Below the pieces are notes generated by a model that was not told the origin of the DNA, searched no databases, and worked only from the letters and a program-made list of their open reading frames with translations. A program made the position numbers and the translations under genes. A DNA stretch of 64,000 bases from Agrobacterium vitis (GTDB taxonomy: Bacteria; Pseudomonadota; Alphaproteobacteria; Rhizobiales; Rhizobiaceae). Position 1 is the stretch's first letter, and each line of letters begins with the position of its first letter. The DNA lies in the NCBI RefSeq assembly GCF_013337045.2, contig NZ_CP118260.1:868001-932000 (forward strand), given 5' to 3'. This document shows positions 1-8,145 of this stretch, piece by piece.

Positions 1-1482
1 CGGCAATGGCGGGAATATGAGCGCACCAATACGACCGTGCTGAATGCCTATGTGCAGCCGGCCATCCAGCAATATTTCGAAATGATGGAATTCGCGCTCG
101 CCAAGCGCAACCTGACTTGTCCTTACTATGCCATGCAATCCAATGGTGGCATTTCCTCTTTCGATCAGGCTGTGCAACAGCCGCTGACATTGGTGGAATC
201 CGGTCCGGCGGGCGGGGTCGCCGGGGCAGCTCGCATCGGCGTGGAGCTTGGCGAGAGCGAAATCCTGTCGCTGGATGTCGGCGGCACAACAGCCAAATGC
301 TCGCTGATCCATGATGGACGTCCGACGCTGAATACCGAATACCGGTTGGAACATACCCGCATCCAGCCTGGCTATCCCGTGCAAGTGCCGGTCGTCGATA
401 TCGTCGAAATCGGTTCCGGCGGCGGCTCTATCGCCTGGATCGATGCGCGCGGCAGCTTGCGAGTTGGCCCCGAAAGTGCCGGTTCCGCCCCTGGACCGGC
501 CTGTTACGGGCGCGGCGGCACAAAGCCGACGCTGACTGATGCATTGCTGACGCTCGGCATTTTCGATCCCGCTACCTTTGCCGATGGCACGCTGCATCTG
601 GACAAGGAGAAAGCAGCAAGCGCCATTGCAACGGTGGCCGGGCCGATGAATATGTCGATCGAAGATGCTGCGGGTGCGATCATGGACATTGCCCATGCCA
701 GCATGATCAATGCCTTGAAACTGGTGACGGTTCAGCGCGGCCATGATCCTCGCGATGCCAGTCTGGTGATCAGCGGTGGTGCCGGTCCGGCGCTGGCCAG
801 CCATCTCGGTCGGGAATTGCGTGTGAAGGCGACGGTCGTGCCGCCGCATCCAGGCATTTTTTCCGCCTGGGGCATGTTGGCAGCCGAACCCCGTGCCGAC
901 TTCCGCGAAACCTGGTTTCACCTGTTGGCCGAGCGGGCATTGGAAGAGGCCGCTACCCGGTTCACATTGCTGGAGCGTCAGGCCATCGCCTATTTCTCGG
1001 CGGGCGCCGAGGCGCAGGTGGCATTCAATCACCAGATTGAAGCGCGCTATAAAGGTCAGGAACATGGTGTTTTTGCGCGGTTCGAGGCGGGCGACACCAT
1101 TGAAACTTTCAGCCAAAGGTTTCATGATGTTCATGAACGCGCTTATGCTTTCCGCCTGCCCGCAGCCGAGATTGAACTGACGACGCTGCATCTCGAAGCC
1201 GTTTTGAAAGGGCAGGTCATTTCCCTGCCAAAACTGAAAAGGCAAGATATGACGATTGACGCGGCCAGGGTCGGCGAAAGGAAGGTTTATTTCGGTCGAT
1301 CCATGGGTTGGCAGACCTGTGCTGTTTACGAGCGGGTCCGGCTTCCTGTCGGTCAGCCTGTATTCGGCCCACTGCTGATCGAAGAAGCGACGGCGACGAC
1401 GCTGGTGCTTGAGGGCCAGTCAGCCAGCCTGACCGAAACTGGTATTCTCGTCATTCACGAAACGGACATGCAGGCCGCATAG
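1..1482 (+). CDS. hyuA: Hydantoinase/oxoprolinase HyuA-type subunit, 5'-truncated by window edge
   Basis: The reading frame is open from base 1 (R-Q-W-R-E-Y-E-R-T-N-T-T), so the true start lies upstream and the GTG at 37 is internal. About 490 residues remain of a family that is usually near 680-700. The visible part has the ASKHA-type phosphate motif DVGGTTAKCSLI and glycine-rich stretches (GSGGGSIAW, PGPACYGRGG) typical of HyuA/5-oxoprolinase enzymes. These enzymes use ATP to open hydantoin, N-methylhydantoin or 5-oxoproline rings, usually with a HyuB partner, which would lie upstream if present. One base separates its stop from the next start, so it is translationally coupled to an ABC importer, which argues that the importer brings in its cyclic amide substrate. 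The exact substrate cannot be read from the sequence. Confidence 0.9.
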   Translation, partial: RQWREYERTNTTVLNAYVQPAIQQYFEMMEFALAKRNLTCPYYAMQSNGGISSFDQAVQQPLTLVESGPAGGVAGAARIGVELGESEILSLDVGGTTAKCSLIHDGRPTLNTEYRLEHTRIQPGYPVQVPVVDIVEIGSGGGSIAWIDARGSLRVGPESAGSAPGPACYGRGGTKPTLTDALLTLGIFDPATFADGTLHLDKEKAASAIATVAGPMNMSIEDAAGAIMDIAHASMINALKLVTVQRGHDPRDASLVISGGAGPALASHLGRELRVKATVVPPHPGIFSAWGMLAAEPRADFRETWFHLLAERALEEAATRFTLLERQAIAYFSAGAEAQVAFNHQIEARYKGQEHGVFARFEAGDTIETFSQRFHDVHERAYAFRLPAAEIELTTLHLEAVLKGQVISLPKLKRQDMTIDAARVGERKVYFGRSMGWQTCAVYERVRLPVGQPVFGPLLIEEATATTLVLEGQSASLTETGILVIHETDMQAA

Positions 1483-1483
1483 G

Positions 1484-2581
1484 ATGGCCATATCCATCAG
1501 CATAGACGCTGTGACGCGCAGTCATGGTCCGGTTCGGGCGGTCGATGACCTGTCGCTGGAGATCAAGGCAGGGGAGTTCTTCACCCTGCTTGGGTCTTCC
1601 GGCAGTGGAAAAAGCTCGCTGTTGAAGCTGATTGGCGGATTTGATCAGCCGAATGCGGGCAGGATCCTGTTTGATGGTCAGGATATGGCCGCCGTGCCGG
1701 CCAATCGGCGCCCGGTCAATACCGTGTTTCAGGGGCTGGGTCTGTTTCCGCATATGTCGGTGGCGCGCAATATTGGTTACGGATTGAAGCTGCGCGGCCT
1801 TTCCGGCGCGGCCCTTGATGCAAAGGTCGGGGAGGCACTGGATCTGGTGGAACTATCTGGATTTGGCGAGCGTGATGTCAATCTTCTGTCCGGCGGTCAG
1901 CGGCAGCGTGTGGCTCTGGCGCGTGCGCTGGTGATGGAGCCTGGCATATTGTTGCTGGATGAGCCTTTGACCGGTCTGGATGAGCGGCTTCGCCAGCAGA
2001 TGCGCAATGAATTCGGTCGTTTGCACAAGCGCACCGGCGCCACCTTCATTCTCGTTACCCATAATCAGGACGAAGCCCTCAGCCTGTCCGACCGGATGGC
2101 GATCATGCATCAGGGACGGATCGAACAGCTTGGCCGGCCCGACCAGTTTTTTCATGCGCCCGCCAACGCCTTCGTCGCCCGGTTCATCGGCATGGATAAT
2201 CTGCTGCGGCCTGAGCGGCTGGAAGGATCTGGATCGGACACTGTGGCGATCATTGCTGGTCAGTCCGTGCCGGTCACGGTTCCGGATGGCAATGTTAGCG
2301 CCAACCTGGTGGTGATCCGCTCCGACCGACTGGTCATCGAGCCTGAAATCAGAACCGCAGCTGGCGGAGGGGCATCCCCTCAATTGTCGCTGCGTGTGGT
2401 TGCCACCACTTTTCGCGGTTTGCATCGGGATGTCACGCTGGCGTTTGGTGACGGACAGACCTTGACGGCGATCTGCGATGCGGATGCGCCGTCTTTGAGT
2501 GTCGGGCAGGATGTGGGCCTGTCGATAAAGCCGGGTGCCGCCCTTTTGACATCCGACAAGGGATTGCCGCATGCGGTGTAA
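1484..2581 (+). CDS. ABC transporter ATP-binding protein (PotA-like)
   Basis: This 365-residue cytoplasmic ATPase energises a solute importer. Walker A is GSSGSGKSS, the signature is [11 protein letters not shown], Walker B is ILLLDEP and the H-loop is canonical (LVTHNQDEA). The C-terminal third, after about residue 235, matches the TOBE/OB-type regulatory extension of PotA/FbpC-like ATPases. The start directly follows the hydantoinase stop. The binding protein (2648) and two permeases (4189, 5052) follow on the same strand, so the importer is complete. Its place with HyuA suggests uptake of a small cyclic or N-substituted amide; the polyamine/opine-type family itself does not fix the substrate. 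Confidence 0.92.
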   Translation: MAISISIDAVTRSHGPVRAVDDLSLEIKAGEFFTLLGSSGSGKSSLLKLIGGFDQPNAGRILFDGQDMAAVPANRRPVNTVFQGLGLFPHMSVARNIGYGLKLRGLSGAALDAKVGEALDLVELSGFGERDVNLLSGGQRQRVALARALVMEPGILLLDEPLTGLDERLRQQMRNEFGRLHKRTGATFILVTHNQDEALSLSDRMAIMHQGRIEQLGRPDQFFHAPANAFVARFIGMDNLLRPERLEGSGSDTVAIIAGQSVPVTVPDGNVSANLVVIRSDRLVIEPEIRTAAGGGASPQLSLRVVATTFRGLHRDVTLAFGDGQTLTAICDADAPSLSVGQDVGLSIKPGAALLTSDKGLPHAV

Positions 2582-2582
2582 A

Positions 2583-2597
2583 GCCGCCGTCAGCGGC
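2583..2597 (+). other. Short GC-rich stem-loop between ATPase and binding-protein genes
   Basis: GCCGC and GCGGC arms flank a five-base loop (CGTCA) right after the ATPase stop. There is no T-run, so it is unlikely to be a strong terminator. It may protect or process the mRNA so that the binding protein is made in excess, which is inference. Confidence 0.4.
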
Positions 2598-2647
2598 ATG
2601 AGACGTGCATAAAATGGGGTCTCATGGGTGAGAACAAGGGAACAACA

Positions 2648-3826
2648 ATGACAACGAGTTTGAAAAATGGATTTTCGGTCAACCGAAGCAATATGCAGCG
2701 GCGCGACCTCTTGAAATTTGCCGGTGCCGGCGGCTTGGCGCTGGCTGCCGGTCATCTGGGGCTTGGCCGTTCGGCCTTTGCCGCAGAGGCGAAGTCTGTG
2801 GCTTTCTGGGGCACGGCGACGCTTGATATCGGTGAGAAATGGGCGGAATTTGCCACCCAAAATGGTGTAAAACCGGAATTTACCGACAATGGAAACGACC
2901 TTGGTCCTGTCATTGCCCGTCTGGCCGCGGGCAATGCCAATGATCTGTTCGACATCGGCGGTTTTCAGGGCGGCGCTGAAAAGGAACTGGCTCGTCAGGG
3001 CGCGATTATCCCTTGGGATGTCAGCAAGATCGCCAATTACGACAGTATCTGGCAATGGGCGCGCGACATTCCCTACCTCAAGCACGAGGGCAAGCAATAC
3101 GGCATTCCGACCGTGGTCAATGCCGACTCGATCATCTATCGCTCCGACAAGCTCGGCAAGGTCGATAGCTATGGCGTAATCTTCGACCCGAAGATGAAGG
3201 GCAAGGTCGCCATGGAGGATGCTTGGATCAACAGCGCGATCTTCGCTGCGATCTATCTCAAGGAAGGCGAGAACAAGCCGATCAAGGACCCGGGCAATCT
3301 GAGCGAATCCGAACTTGGTCTGGTGATGGAATTCCTGATCAAGCACAAGAAGGACGGCCAGTTCCGCACCTTCTGGAATGGCTGGGAACAGGGCGTCCAG
3401 CTGGTTGCCAATGAAGAAGTCGATGCGATGACCGGCTGGGAGCCGATTGTCTATGAAGGCCGCAAACGCGGACTGAAAGTCGATTATGCCGCCCCCGTCG
3501 AGGGCTATGAAGGCTGGGCCAACAATACGGTTCTGCTCAAGGGCGCAGGCGAACGCGGTGTGAGCGATGCCGCGCATCAATTCGTCAATGGCCTTTTGGG
3601 CGGTCTCTATGGCTGCGAGCTTGGCAAGGCGCGGGGCTATCTCGTCCCGACCGACAACAATGTGGTCTATGCCAAGGCACATCCTGACGAATATAAGCCG
3701 GAAGAGGTGCAGGCACGGGCTGATCACGTCAAAGCCAAGTTTGCCGGCAAGGTCTTCTGGCAGAATACCCGTCCGGACAATTTCCAGCTCTATGAAGAAT
3801 GGTGGCAGAAACTCCGCAATGCTTAA
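2648..3826 (+). CDS. ABC transporter periplasmic substrate-binding protein (PotD-like, Tat-type signal)
   Basis: This 392-residue periplasmic solute-binding protein belongs to importer I. Near the N-terminus is a twin-arginine-like signal (QRRDLLKFAGAGG, then a hydrophobic run ending SAFAAEA), implying folded export. The remainder has the two-lobe pattern of spermidine/putrescine-type binding proteins (PTVVNADSIIYRSDK, DAMTGWEPIVYEG, and a C-terminal EEWWQKLRN). I chose the ATG at 2648 because AAGGGAACAACA places a ribosome site just before it; an in-frame ATG at 2624 lacks a comparable site. It lies between the ATPase gene and, after a 362-base gap, the permeases. Confidence 0.9.
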   Translation: MTTSLKNGFSVNRSNMQRRDLLKFAGAGGLALAAGHLGLGRSAFAAEAKSVAFWGTATLDIGEKWAEFATQNGVKPEFTDNGNDLGPVIARLAAGNANDLFDIGGFQGGAEKELARQGAIIPWDVSKIANYDSIWQWARDIPYLKHEGKQYGIPTVVNADSIIYRSDKLGKVDSYGVIFDPKMKGKVAMEDAWINSAIFAAIYLKEGENKPIKDPGNLSESELGLVMEFLIKHKKDGQFRTFWNGWEQGVQLVANEEVDAMTGWEPIVYEGRKRGLKVDYAAPVEGYEGWANNTVLLKGAGERGVSDAAHQFVNGLLGGLYGCELGKARGYLVPTDNNVVYAKAHPDEYKPEEVQARADHVKAKFAGKVFWQNTRPDNFQLYEEWWQKLRNA

Positions 3827-3900
3827 CAGTCTATCCAATAATCGCCGCTGGCCGTCTGCAAATGGCAATTTCTGCGCTTGAATGATGCACGCATTTCCTA

Positions 3901-3934
3901 ACGAAAAACTGCTTCGCACTTTTCCTGGAATGCT
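3901..3934. repeat. Dispersed intergenic repeat, copy 1
   Basis: The core GAAAAACTGCTTCGCACTTT followed by TCCTGGAATGCT is repeated with few changes at 53475-53507. Both copies are intergenic within transporter operons. It fits a family of short rhizobial intergenic elements, though only the two copies here are shown directly. Confidence 0.55.
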
Positions 3935-4064
3935 TGTACTCACGTACATTAAGTACGCTCCGTTCCGGTTCTCGAAATCATCATTTTCGCCAGGCCAGCA
4001 GCAATTCTTGAACAGACTGTAAGACCGTATCTGTGGTTTCCATGGGGCATAAACCCTAAAGTCA

Positions 4065-4095
4065 GCCTGTCGCCGTGTTTCGCCCGGCGATAGGC
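4065..4095. other. Ten-base-pair stem-loop upstream of permease genes
   Basis: Arms GCCTGTCGCC and GGCGATAGGC pair fully (one G-U) around an 11-base loop. There is no downstream T-run. A role in mRNA stability or attenuation is possible. Confidence 0.45.
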
Positions 4096-4188
4096 CTCTG
4101 ATGATTTGACTGCGCCATGCGTTTTGTAAAACTCATAAAAAATGCGGCAATGCTTTAAATTTGCTGCATAATCACCCTTGGAGCGTGC

Positions 4189-5055
4189 ATGAGATCGACC
4201 GGACGACTGCCTGTCCTGCTGATGGCGCCGCCTGTTCTGGCGCTGCTGGTGCTTGGGTTGGCGCCGTTGCTGGTGGTGCTGCTGTGGAGCTTCTGGTCCT
4301 GGGACCCATTGACCTACTGGATCAAGCCGGATCTCAGCCTGGCGGGCTACGCCGCCATTCTCCAGGCCGGACGCTGGACGGTGATTGTTTCCACGCTTGC
4401 CAAGGCCTTTCTGACGGCGGGTATCTGTCTGGTGTTCGCTTATCCCGCTGCCTATGCCGTGCATTTCCTGGCGGGCCGCAGGCTGTCGGTGGTGCTCCTG
4501 GCTCTGATGACGATTCCGTTTTTCACCTCCTATCTGATCCGCTCGTTTTCCTGGCGGCTGGTGCTGGGTCGGACCGGCGTGATCAACGGTTGGCTGCAAC
4601 ATTTCGGCCTGACCAGCGCGCCGGTCGATTGGCTGCTGTTCAGCGATTTCGCTGTCATTGTCGGGCTGGTTGCTTCCTATCTGCCGTTTGCCACCTTTCC
4701 TCTGCTGCTCGCCATGCGCCGGGTGGATGCGACTGTGCTTGCCGCCGCGCAGGATCTCGGCGCTGGCTTTTGGCGCATGCTTGTCACCATTCTCCTGCCG
4801 CTCACCCGGTCCGGTCTGTTTGCTGGCTTCCTGTTCGTGTTCGTGATGGTTGCGGGCTCATCGACCGAAGTGCAAATGCTCGGCGGGGCAGGGGCCTCCA
4901 TCGTCACTGTGATGATCAACGATGTGATGCGGGTGGCAAATTACCCACTAGCCTTCGCCATTTCCACCATCGTCCTGATTGTGGTGTTCGGCATGGTCCT
5001 GATTGGAAACCGGCTGTTCGGGCTGGCGGCACTGTTTGGAGATCGCTCGGCATGA
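4189..5055 (+). CDS. ABC transporter permease 1 (PotB-like)
   Basis: This 288-residue inner-membrane permease has a hydrophobic start (LLMAPPVLALLVLGLAPLL) and about six membrane segments. The EAA-type loop appears as VLAAAQDLGAGFWRMLVTIL, the site that contacts the ATPase. The start ATG follows GGAG with five bases of spacing. Its stop overlaps the next permease start by four bases (ATGA), indicating coupled synthesis of a heterodimeric channel. Part of importer I with the ATPase at 1484 and the binding protein at 2648. Confidence 0.92.
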   Translation: MRSTGRLPVLLMAPPVLALLVLGLAPLLVVLLWSFWSWDPLTYWIKPDLSLAGYAAILQAGRWTVIVSTLAKAFLTAGICLVFAYPAAYAVHFLAGRRLSVVLLALMTIPFFTSYLIRSFSWRLVLGRTGVINGWLQHFGLTSAPVDWLLFSDFAVIVGLVASYLPFATFPLLLAMRRVDATVLAAAQDLGAGFWRMLVTILLPLTRSGLFAGFLFVFVMVAGSSTEVQMLGGAGASIVTVMINDVMRVANYPLAFAISTIVLIVVFGMVLIGNRLFGLAALFGDRSA

Positions 5056-5849
5056 TGAGGGCAGAGGGACGGGCAAACCAGATATTGATTTGGGGCATGA
5101 CGATCGTCGGCCTGGTGGCAATCTATGCGCCGCCGCTTTATCTGCTGGGTGTTTCCTTCAATCCGTCGCTTCAGCCTGGATTGCCAAGCATGGCTGACCT
5201 GACGGTGAAATGGTATGCCGCCCTGCCAGCGGATACGGCGCTTATGGCGGCCCTCTGGCAATCGGCCATCGTTGCCCTGTTGACGGCGGTATGCGCCACG
5301 CTGCTGTCGCTTATGGCGGCACTGGCCTATTTCGAATTGCGCAGGGTCCGCGATCTATGGTTTCTTGCCGTGATCCTGCCGATGTTCGTGCCGGGTGTTA
5401 TCCAAGGGCTGGCGCTGTCCACTGTGTTCAGCCGCAGCGGCATCAAGCCCTCGACCTGGACAATTACCGCCGGACACCTGCTCTGGGCGATGCCTTTTGC
5501 ATTTATCGTCATTCTCACCGGCTTTTCCGCCGTGCGGCCCGTCTTCCTGATGGCGGCAGCGGATCTCGGCGCCAGCCGCTGGCGGCAGTTTCGTGACATT
5601 ACCCTGCCGCTGATTCGCCCAGGCCTGATCAGTGCTTTTATCTTCTCGTTTCTTTTGTCGCTGAACGAGTTTACCCGCGCCTTCTATCTGGCTGGGCGGC
5701 AGAATACCCTTCCGGTCGTGCTATTTGGCAAGATGAATGGTGGCGCGTCGCCAACGATCTATGCAATGTCCGGGGCGATTTTCATCATCTCGGTGTTTTG
5801 CGTGGCTGTCATTGCCGCTTTTGCAGGTTCCAAAACCAAAACTGGATAA
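5052..5849 (+). CDS. ABC transporter permease 2 (PotC-like)
   Basis: This 265-residue inner-membrane permease is the second half of the channel. The EAA-like loop reads MAAADLGASRWRQFRDITL and is followed by the usual PxxxPG-type segment. The frame stays open upstream to 4161, but that stretch overlaps permease 1 in another frame and does not look like a protein; the ATGA overlap at 5052 is the natural start. It ends six bases before the convergent MetF-like gene. Confidence 0.92.
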   Translation: MMRAEGRANQILIWGMTIVGLVAIYAPPLYLLGVSFNPSLQPGLPSMADLTVKWYAALPADTALMAALWQSAIVALLTAVCATLLSLMAALAYFELRRVRDLWFLAVILPMFVPGVIQGLALSTVFSRSGIKPSTWTITAGHLLWAMPFAFIVILTGFSAVRPVFLMAAADLGASRWRQFRDITLPLIRPGLISAFIFSFLLSLNEFTRAFYLAGRQNTLPVVLFGKMNGGASPTIYAMSGAIFIISVFCVAVIAAFAGSKTKTG

Positions 5850-5855
5850 TCCTCG

Positions 5856-6746
5856 TCAGGGCTTATATTGGCCGATCCACCGGGCCGCAGGCTCGATGCC
5901 GCCGAGTGGAAACAGATGCAGCTTACTGATATTGCTCTGCGGATTTTCAGCCTTGTAGGTGTTCAACTGCCCAACCATATCCGTGGGCTCATAAGGCATC
6001 AGCAATTTGCGCAGGTCGAGCGCGCGTTTTTGCAGCACTTTCAAGGAGGGGCCGACGCCGCAGGAGATTGCATATTTGATCAGTGTCTGAAGCTTGGCGG
6101 GACCGGCAATGCCGACATGGATCGGCAATCCGATTCCGAGGGCATCGATTCGCTCGGCCCAGTCGATGATGACTTTGGCATCGAAGGCAAATTGGGTCAC
6201 AATGGCCATTTGCGCATCCGTCCGGCTGGAGAAGTCGAGCTTCCAGCGCAGCGCCGCATCGATTTGCGTGGTGGAGCCATCGGCATCGATATCGCGGTTG
6301 CCTTCGGGGTGCCCGGCAATATGCAGGTGAGTAAAGCCGAGCCTGTCGAACACCCCGGTTTCAATCAGCTGCATCGAACTGGAAAGCGTGCCGCGTGGCT
6401 TTGTAATGCCGCCAGCCAGCAGAAGTGCCTGGCGTACATCGGCTTCATCCCGGTATTGCTTCAACAGGTCTTCCAGTTGCGTGGCATCGGCTAGGCTTCG
6501 GGCCGGAATATGTGGCATGACCGGAAAGCCTTCTTCGTGAAGGCGCCTGGCGGTCGCAACCATGTCCTCGAAAGGCGTCCCATCGACATGGGCGATGTAG
6601 ATTCGGGTACCCGCTGGCAGCAGAGCCTGGAAACTGTCGATTTTCGCCGATGTTCGCGGAGTGACCTCAATGGACCATGTGTCCAGAAGATTGCCCTGAT
6701 CGGCAGAATATTCGCGATGATCCGTCAGAACCGCTTTGTCCATCAT
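5856..6746 (-). CDS. Methylenetetrahydrofolate reductase (MetF)-like protein
   Basis: This 296-residue protein matches the MTHFR/MetF TIM-barrel family: an early SIEVTPR strand, PHIPARS near residue 85, an AGG(I)TKPRG stretch and the flavin-side FDAKVIIDWAERI and GIPIHVGI-like segments (GLPIHVGIAGPAKL). Classical MetF reduces 5,10-methylene-THF to 5-methyl-THF using FAD. The paired ATGs at 6746/6743 sit behind GGAGAAAGACC, better than the upstream TTG at 6761. It is convergent with importer I and divergent from the spermidine genes rather than in a methionine operon, so it may handle one-carbon units from a demethylation reaction. That role is inference. Confidence 0.75.
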   Translation of the reverse strand: MMDKAVLTDHREYSADQGNLLDTWSIEVTPRTSAKIDSFQALLPAGTRIYIAHVDGTPFEDMVATARRLHEEGFPVMPHIPARSLADATQLEDLLKQYRDEADVRQALLLAGGITKPRGTLSSSMQLIETGVFDRLGFTHLHIAGHPEGNRDIDADGSTTQIDAALRWKLDFSSRTDAQMAIVTQFAFDAKVIIDWAERIDALGIGLPIHVGIAGPAKLQTLIKYAISCGVGPSLKVLQKRALDLRKLLMPYEPTDMVGQLNTYKAENPQSNISKLHLFPLGGIEPAARWIGQYKP

Positions 6747-6840
6747 GGTCTTTCTCCGCAATGCTTCCGCCAGTCTTTAGCATCTCCATGGCGAAAATCC
6801 GCTCGAATTTGCGACAAGCTCAAGTCACTGATGCATTTGA

Positions 6841-6855
6841 GATATTCGTAATATC
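6841..6855. promoter_or_regulatory. Perfect palindrome in divergent region (candidate operator)
   Basis: GATATT-CGT-AATATC is a perfect six-base inverted repeat, extended by one A-T pair on each side, between the MetF-like gene (minus) and the carboxynorspermidine decarboxylase gene (plus). Its size and symmetry suit a dimeric repressor. No regulator gene lies beside it. Confidence 0.45.
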
Positions 6856-7000
6856 TTCATCCGGGAGGATATAAGCCCTTTTCGGCATGAAAAAGTAATG
6901 TCGTGTCATCAGGTTGAAGCATTTTTCCGGGAAAAGGCCGGAGCGACTTGCCTTCAAGGGCCAGATTTCTTAAACGACCCCTTCGAATTCATGGAAAGGC

Positions 7001-8107
7001 GTGGCCATCGTGCTTCAGACCCCGTTTTATCTCATCGACAAGAGCAAGCTTCTTTCCAATATGGAAAAGATTGCGCTTCTGCGCGAGACCTCCGGTGCCA
7101 AGGCTTTGCTGGCGTTGAAATGTTTTGCCACCTGGTCGGTCTTCGACCTGATGCGCGAGTATATGGATGGCACCACCTCGTCCTCGCTCTACGAGGTCCG
7201 GCTCGGCCGCGAAAAATTCGGCGGTGAGACCCATGCCTATAGCGTTGCCTATGGCGACAATGAAATCGACGAGGTGATTTCCCACGCCGACAAGATCATC
7301 TTCAATTCGGTAGGCCAGTTGGAGCGCTATGGCGACAAGGCCTCCGGCATTACCCGTGGCTTGAGGCTGAACCCGCAGGTCAGTTCGTCCAGCTTTGATC
7401 TGGCCGATCCGGCCCGGCCGTTTTCGCGGCTTGGGGAATGGGATGCCGCCAAGGTGGAAAAGGTCATGGACCGCATCAGCGGCTTCATGATCCATAACAA
7501 TTGCGAAAACAAGGATTTCGCCCTGTTCGACACCATGCTCTCGGATATCGAGGCGAAATTCGGCTCGCTTCTGCATCGTGCCGAATGGGTCAGCCTTGGC
7601 GGCGGCATACACTTTACCGGCGAGGATTATCCGCTGGCACAGTTTGCCGAGCGGTTGAAGCGGTTTTCGGGCAAATATGGCGTCCAGGTCTATCTGGAGC
7701 CGGGTGAGGCCTCGATCACCAAATCGACGACGCTGGAAGTCTCGGTTCTGGATACGCTGTATAATGGTAAGAACCTCGCTATCGTCGATAGCTCAATTGA
7801 GGCTCATATGCTCGACCTGCTGATCTACCGCGAAACCGCCAAGCTGGAGCCGAATGCAGGCGACCACAGCTATATGATCTGCGGCAAATCGTGCCTGGCT
7901 GGCGATGTATTTGGCGAGTTTCGTTTCCCTGAAGCCTTGAAGGTCGGCGACCGGATTTCCATCCAGGATGCCGCAGGCTATACGATGGTCAAGAAGAACT
8001 GGTTTAACGGCGTGAAAATGCCGTCCATCGCCATCCGTGAACTGGATGGCAGCATCAGGACTGTCCGCGAATTTTCCTACGCGGACTTTGAACAAAGCCT
8101 CTCCTGA
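7001..8107 (+). CDS. nspC: Carboxynorspermidine/carboxyspermidine decarboxylase
   Basis: This 368-residue PLP enzyme of the alanine-racemase-fold decarboxylases removes CO2 from carboxyspermidine (or carboxynorspermidine) to give the polyamine. The N-terminal YLIDKSKLLSNMEKI and the ALKCFATWSVF stretch (Schiff-base lysine) are characteristic, and the C-terminal half carries the PLP-site EPGEA and the CGKSCLAGD segment with the second-subunit cysteine. The GTG at 7001 follows GGAAAGGC; a second GTG nine bases on is possible. The next gene encodes the dehydrogenase that makes its substrate, so the pair forms the alternative spermidine pathway known from Vibrio and Agrobacterium. Confidence 0.93.
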   Translation: MAIVLQTPFYLIDKSKLLSNMEKIALLRETSGAKALLALKCFATWSVFDLMREYMDGTTSSSLYEVRLGREKFGGETHAYSVAYGDNEIDEVISHADKIIFNSVGQLERYGDKASGITRGLRLNPQVSSSSFDLADPARPFSRLGEWDAAKVEKVMDRISGFMIHNNCENKDFALFDTMLSDIEAKFGSLLHRAEWVSLGGGIHFTGEDYPLAQFAERLKRFSGKYGVQVYLEPGEASITKSTTLEVSVLDTLYNGKNLAIVDSSIEAHMLDLLIYRETAKLEPNAGDHSYMICGKSCLAGDVFGEFRFPEALKVGDRISIQDAAGYTMVKKNWFNGVKMPSIAIRELDGSIRTVREFSYADFEQSLS

Positions 8108-8145
8108 GGCTTCTGACGATTGGACAAAAGGAGTTAGTCCGCATC

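Larger units (their letters stand above)
3827..4188. other. Gap in importer operon with dispersed repeat and strong hairpin
   Basis: No convincing gene. The gap holds a 34-base repeat (3901-3934) with a near copy at 53475, a GTAC-rich stretch (GTACTCACGTACATTAAGTAC), a ten-pair hairpin (4065-4095) and, just before the permease, the motif TTTAAATTTGCTGCATAAT, which resembles a sequence near 58344. It could hold a second promoter or lower expression of the permeases relative to the binding protein. Confidence 0.6.

Noticed and set aside
1853..3949. 698-codon open frame on the minus strand
   Set aside because: It runs antisense to the importer ATPase and binding-protein genes, whose motifs are unambiguous; its translation has no recognisable domain.
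4161..5051. N-terminal extension joining permease 2 to a frame through permease 1
   Set aside because: The translation there is arginine-, cysteine- and glycine-rich without membrane segments, while the overlapping frame encodes a good permease; the ATGA overlap at 5052 fixes the start.
6747..6900. SAM or other riboswitch before the MetF-like gene
   Set aside because: The leader has a GCTAAAGA string loosely like SAM-II but not the conserved pseudoknot stems; only the palindrome at 6841 stands out.
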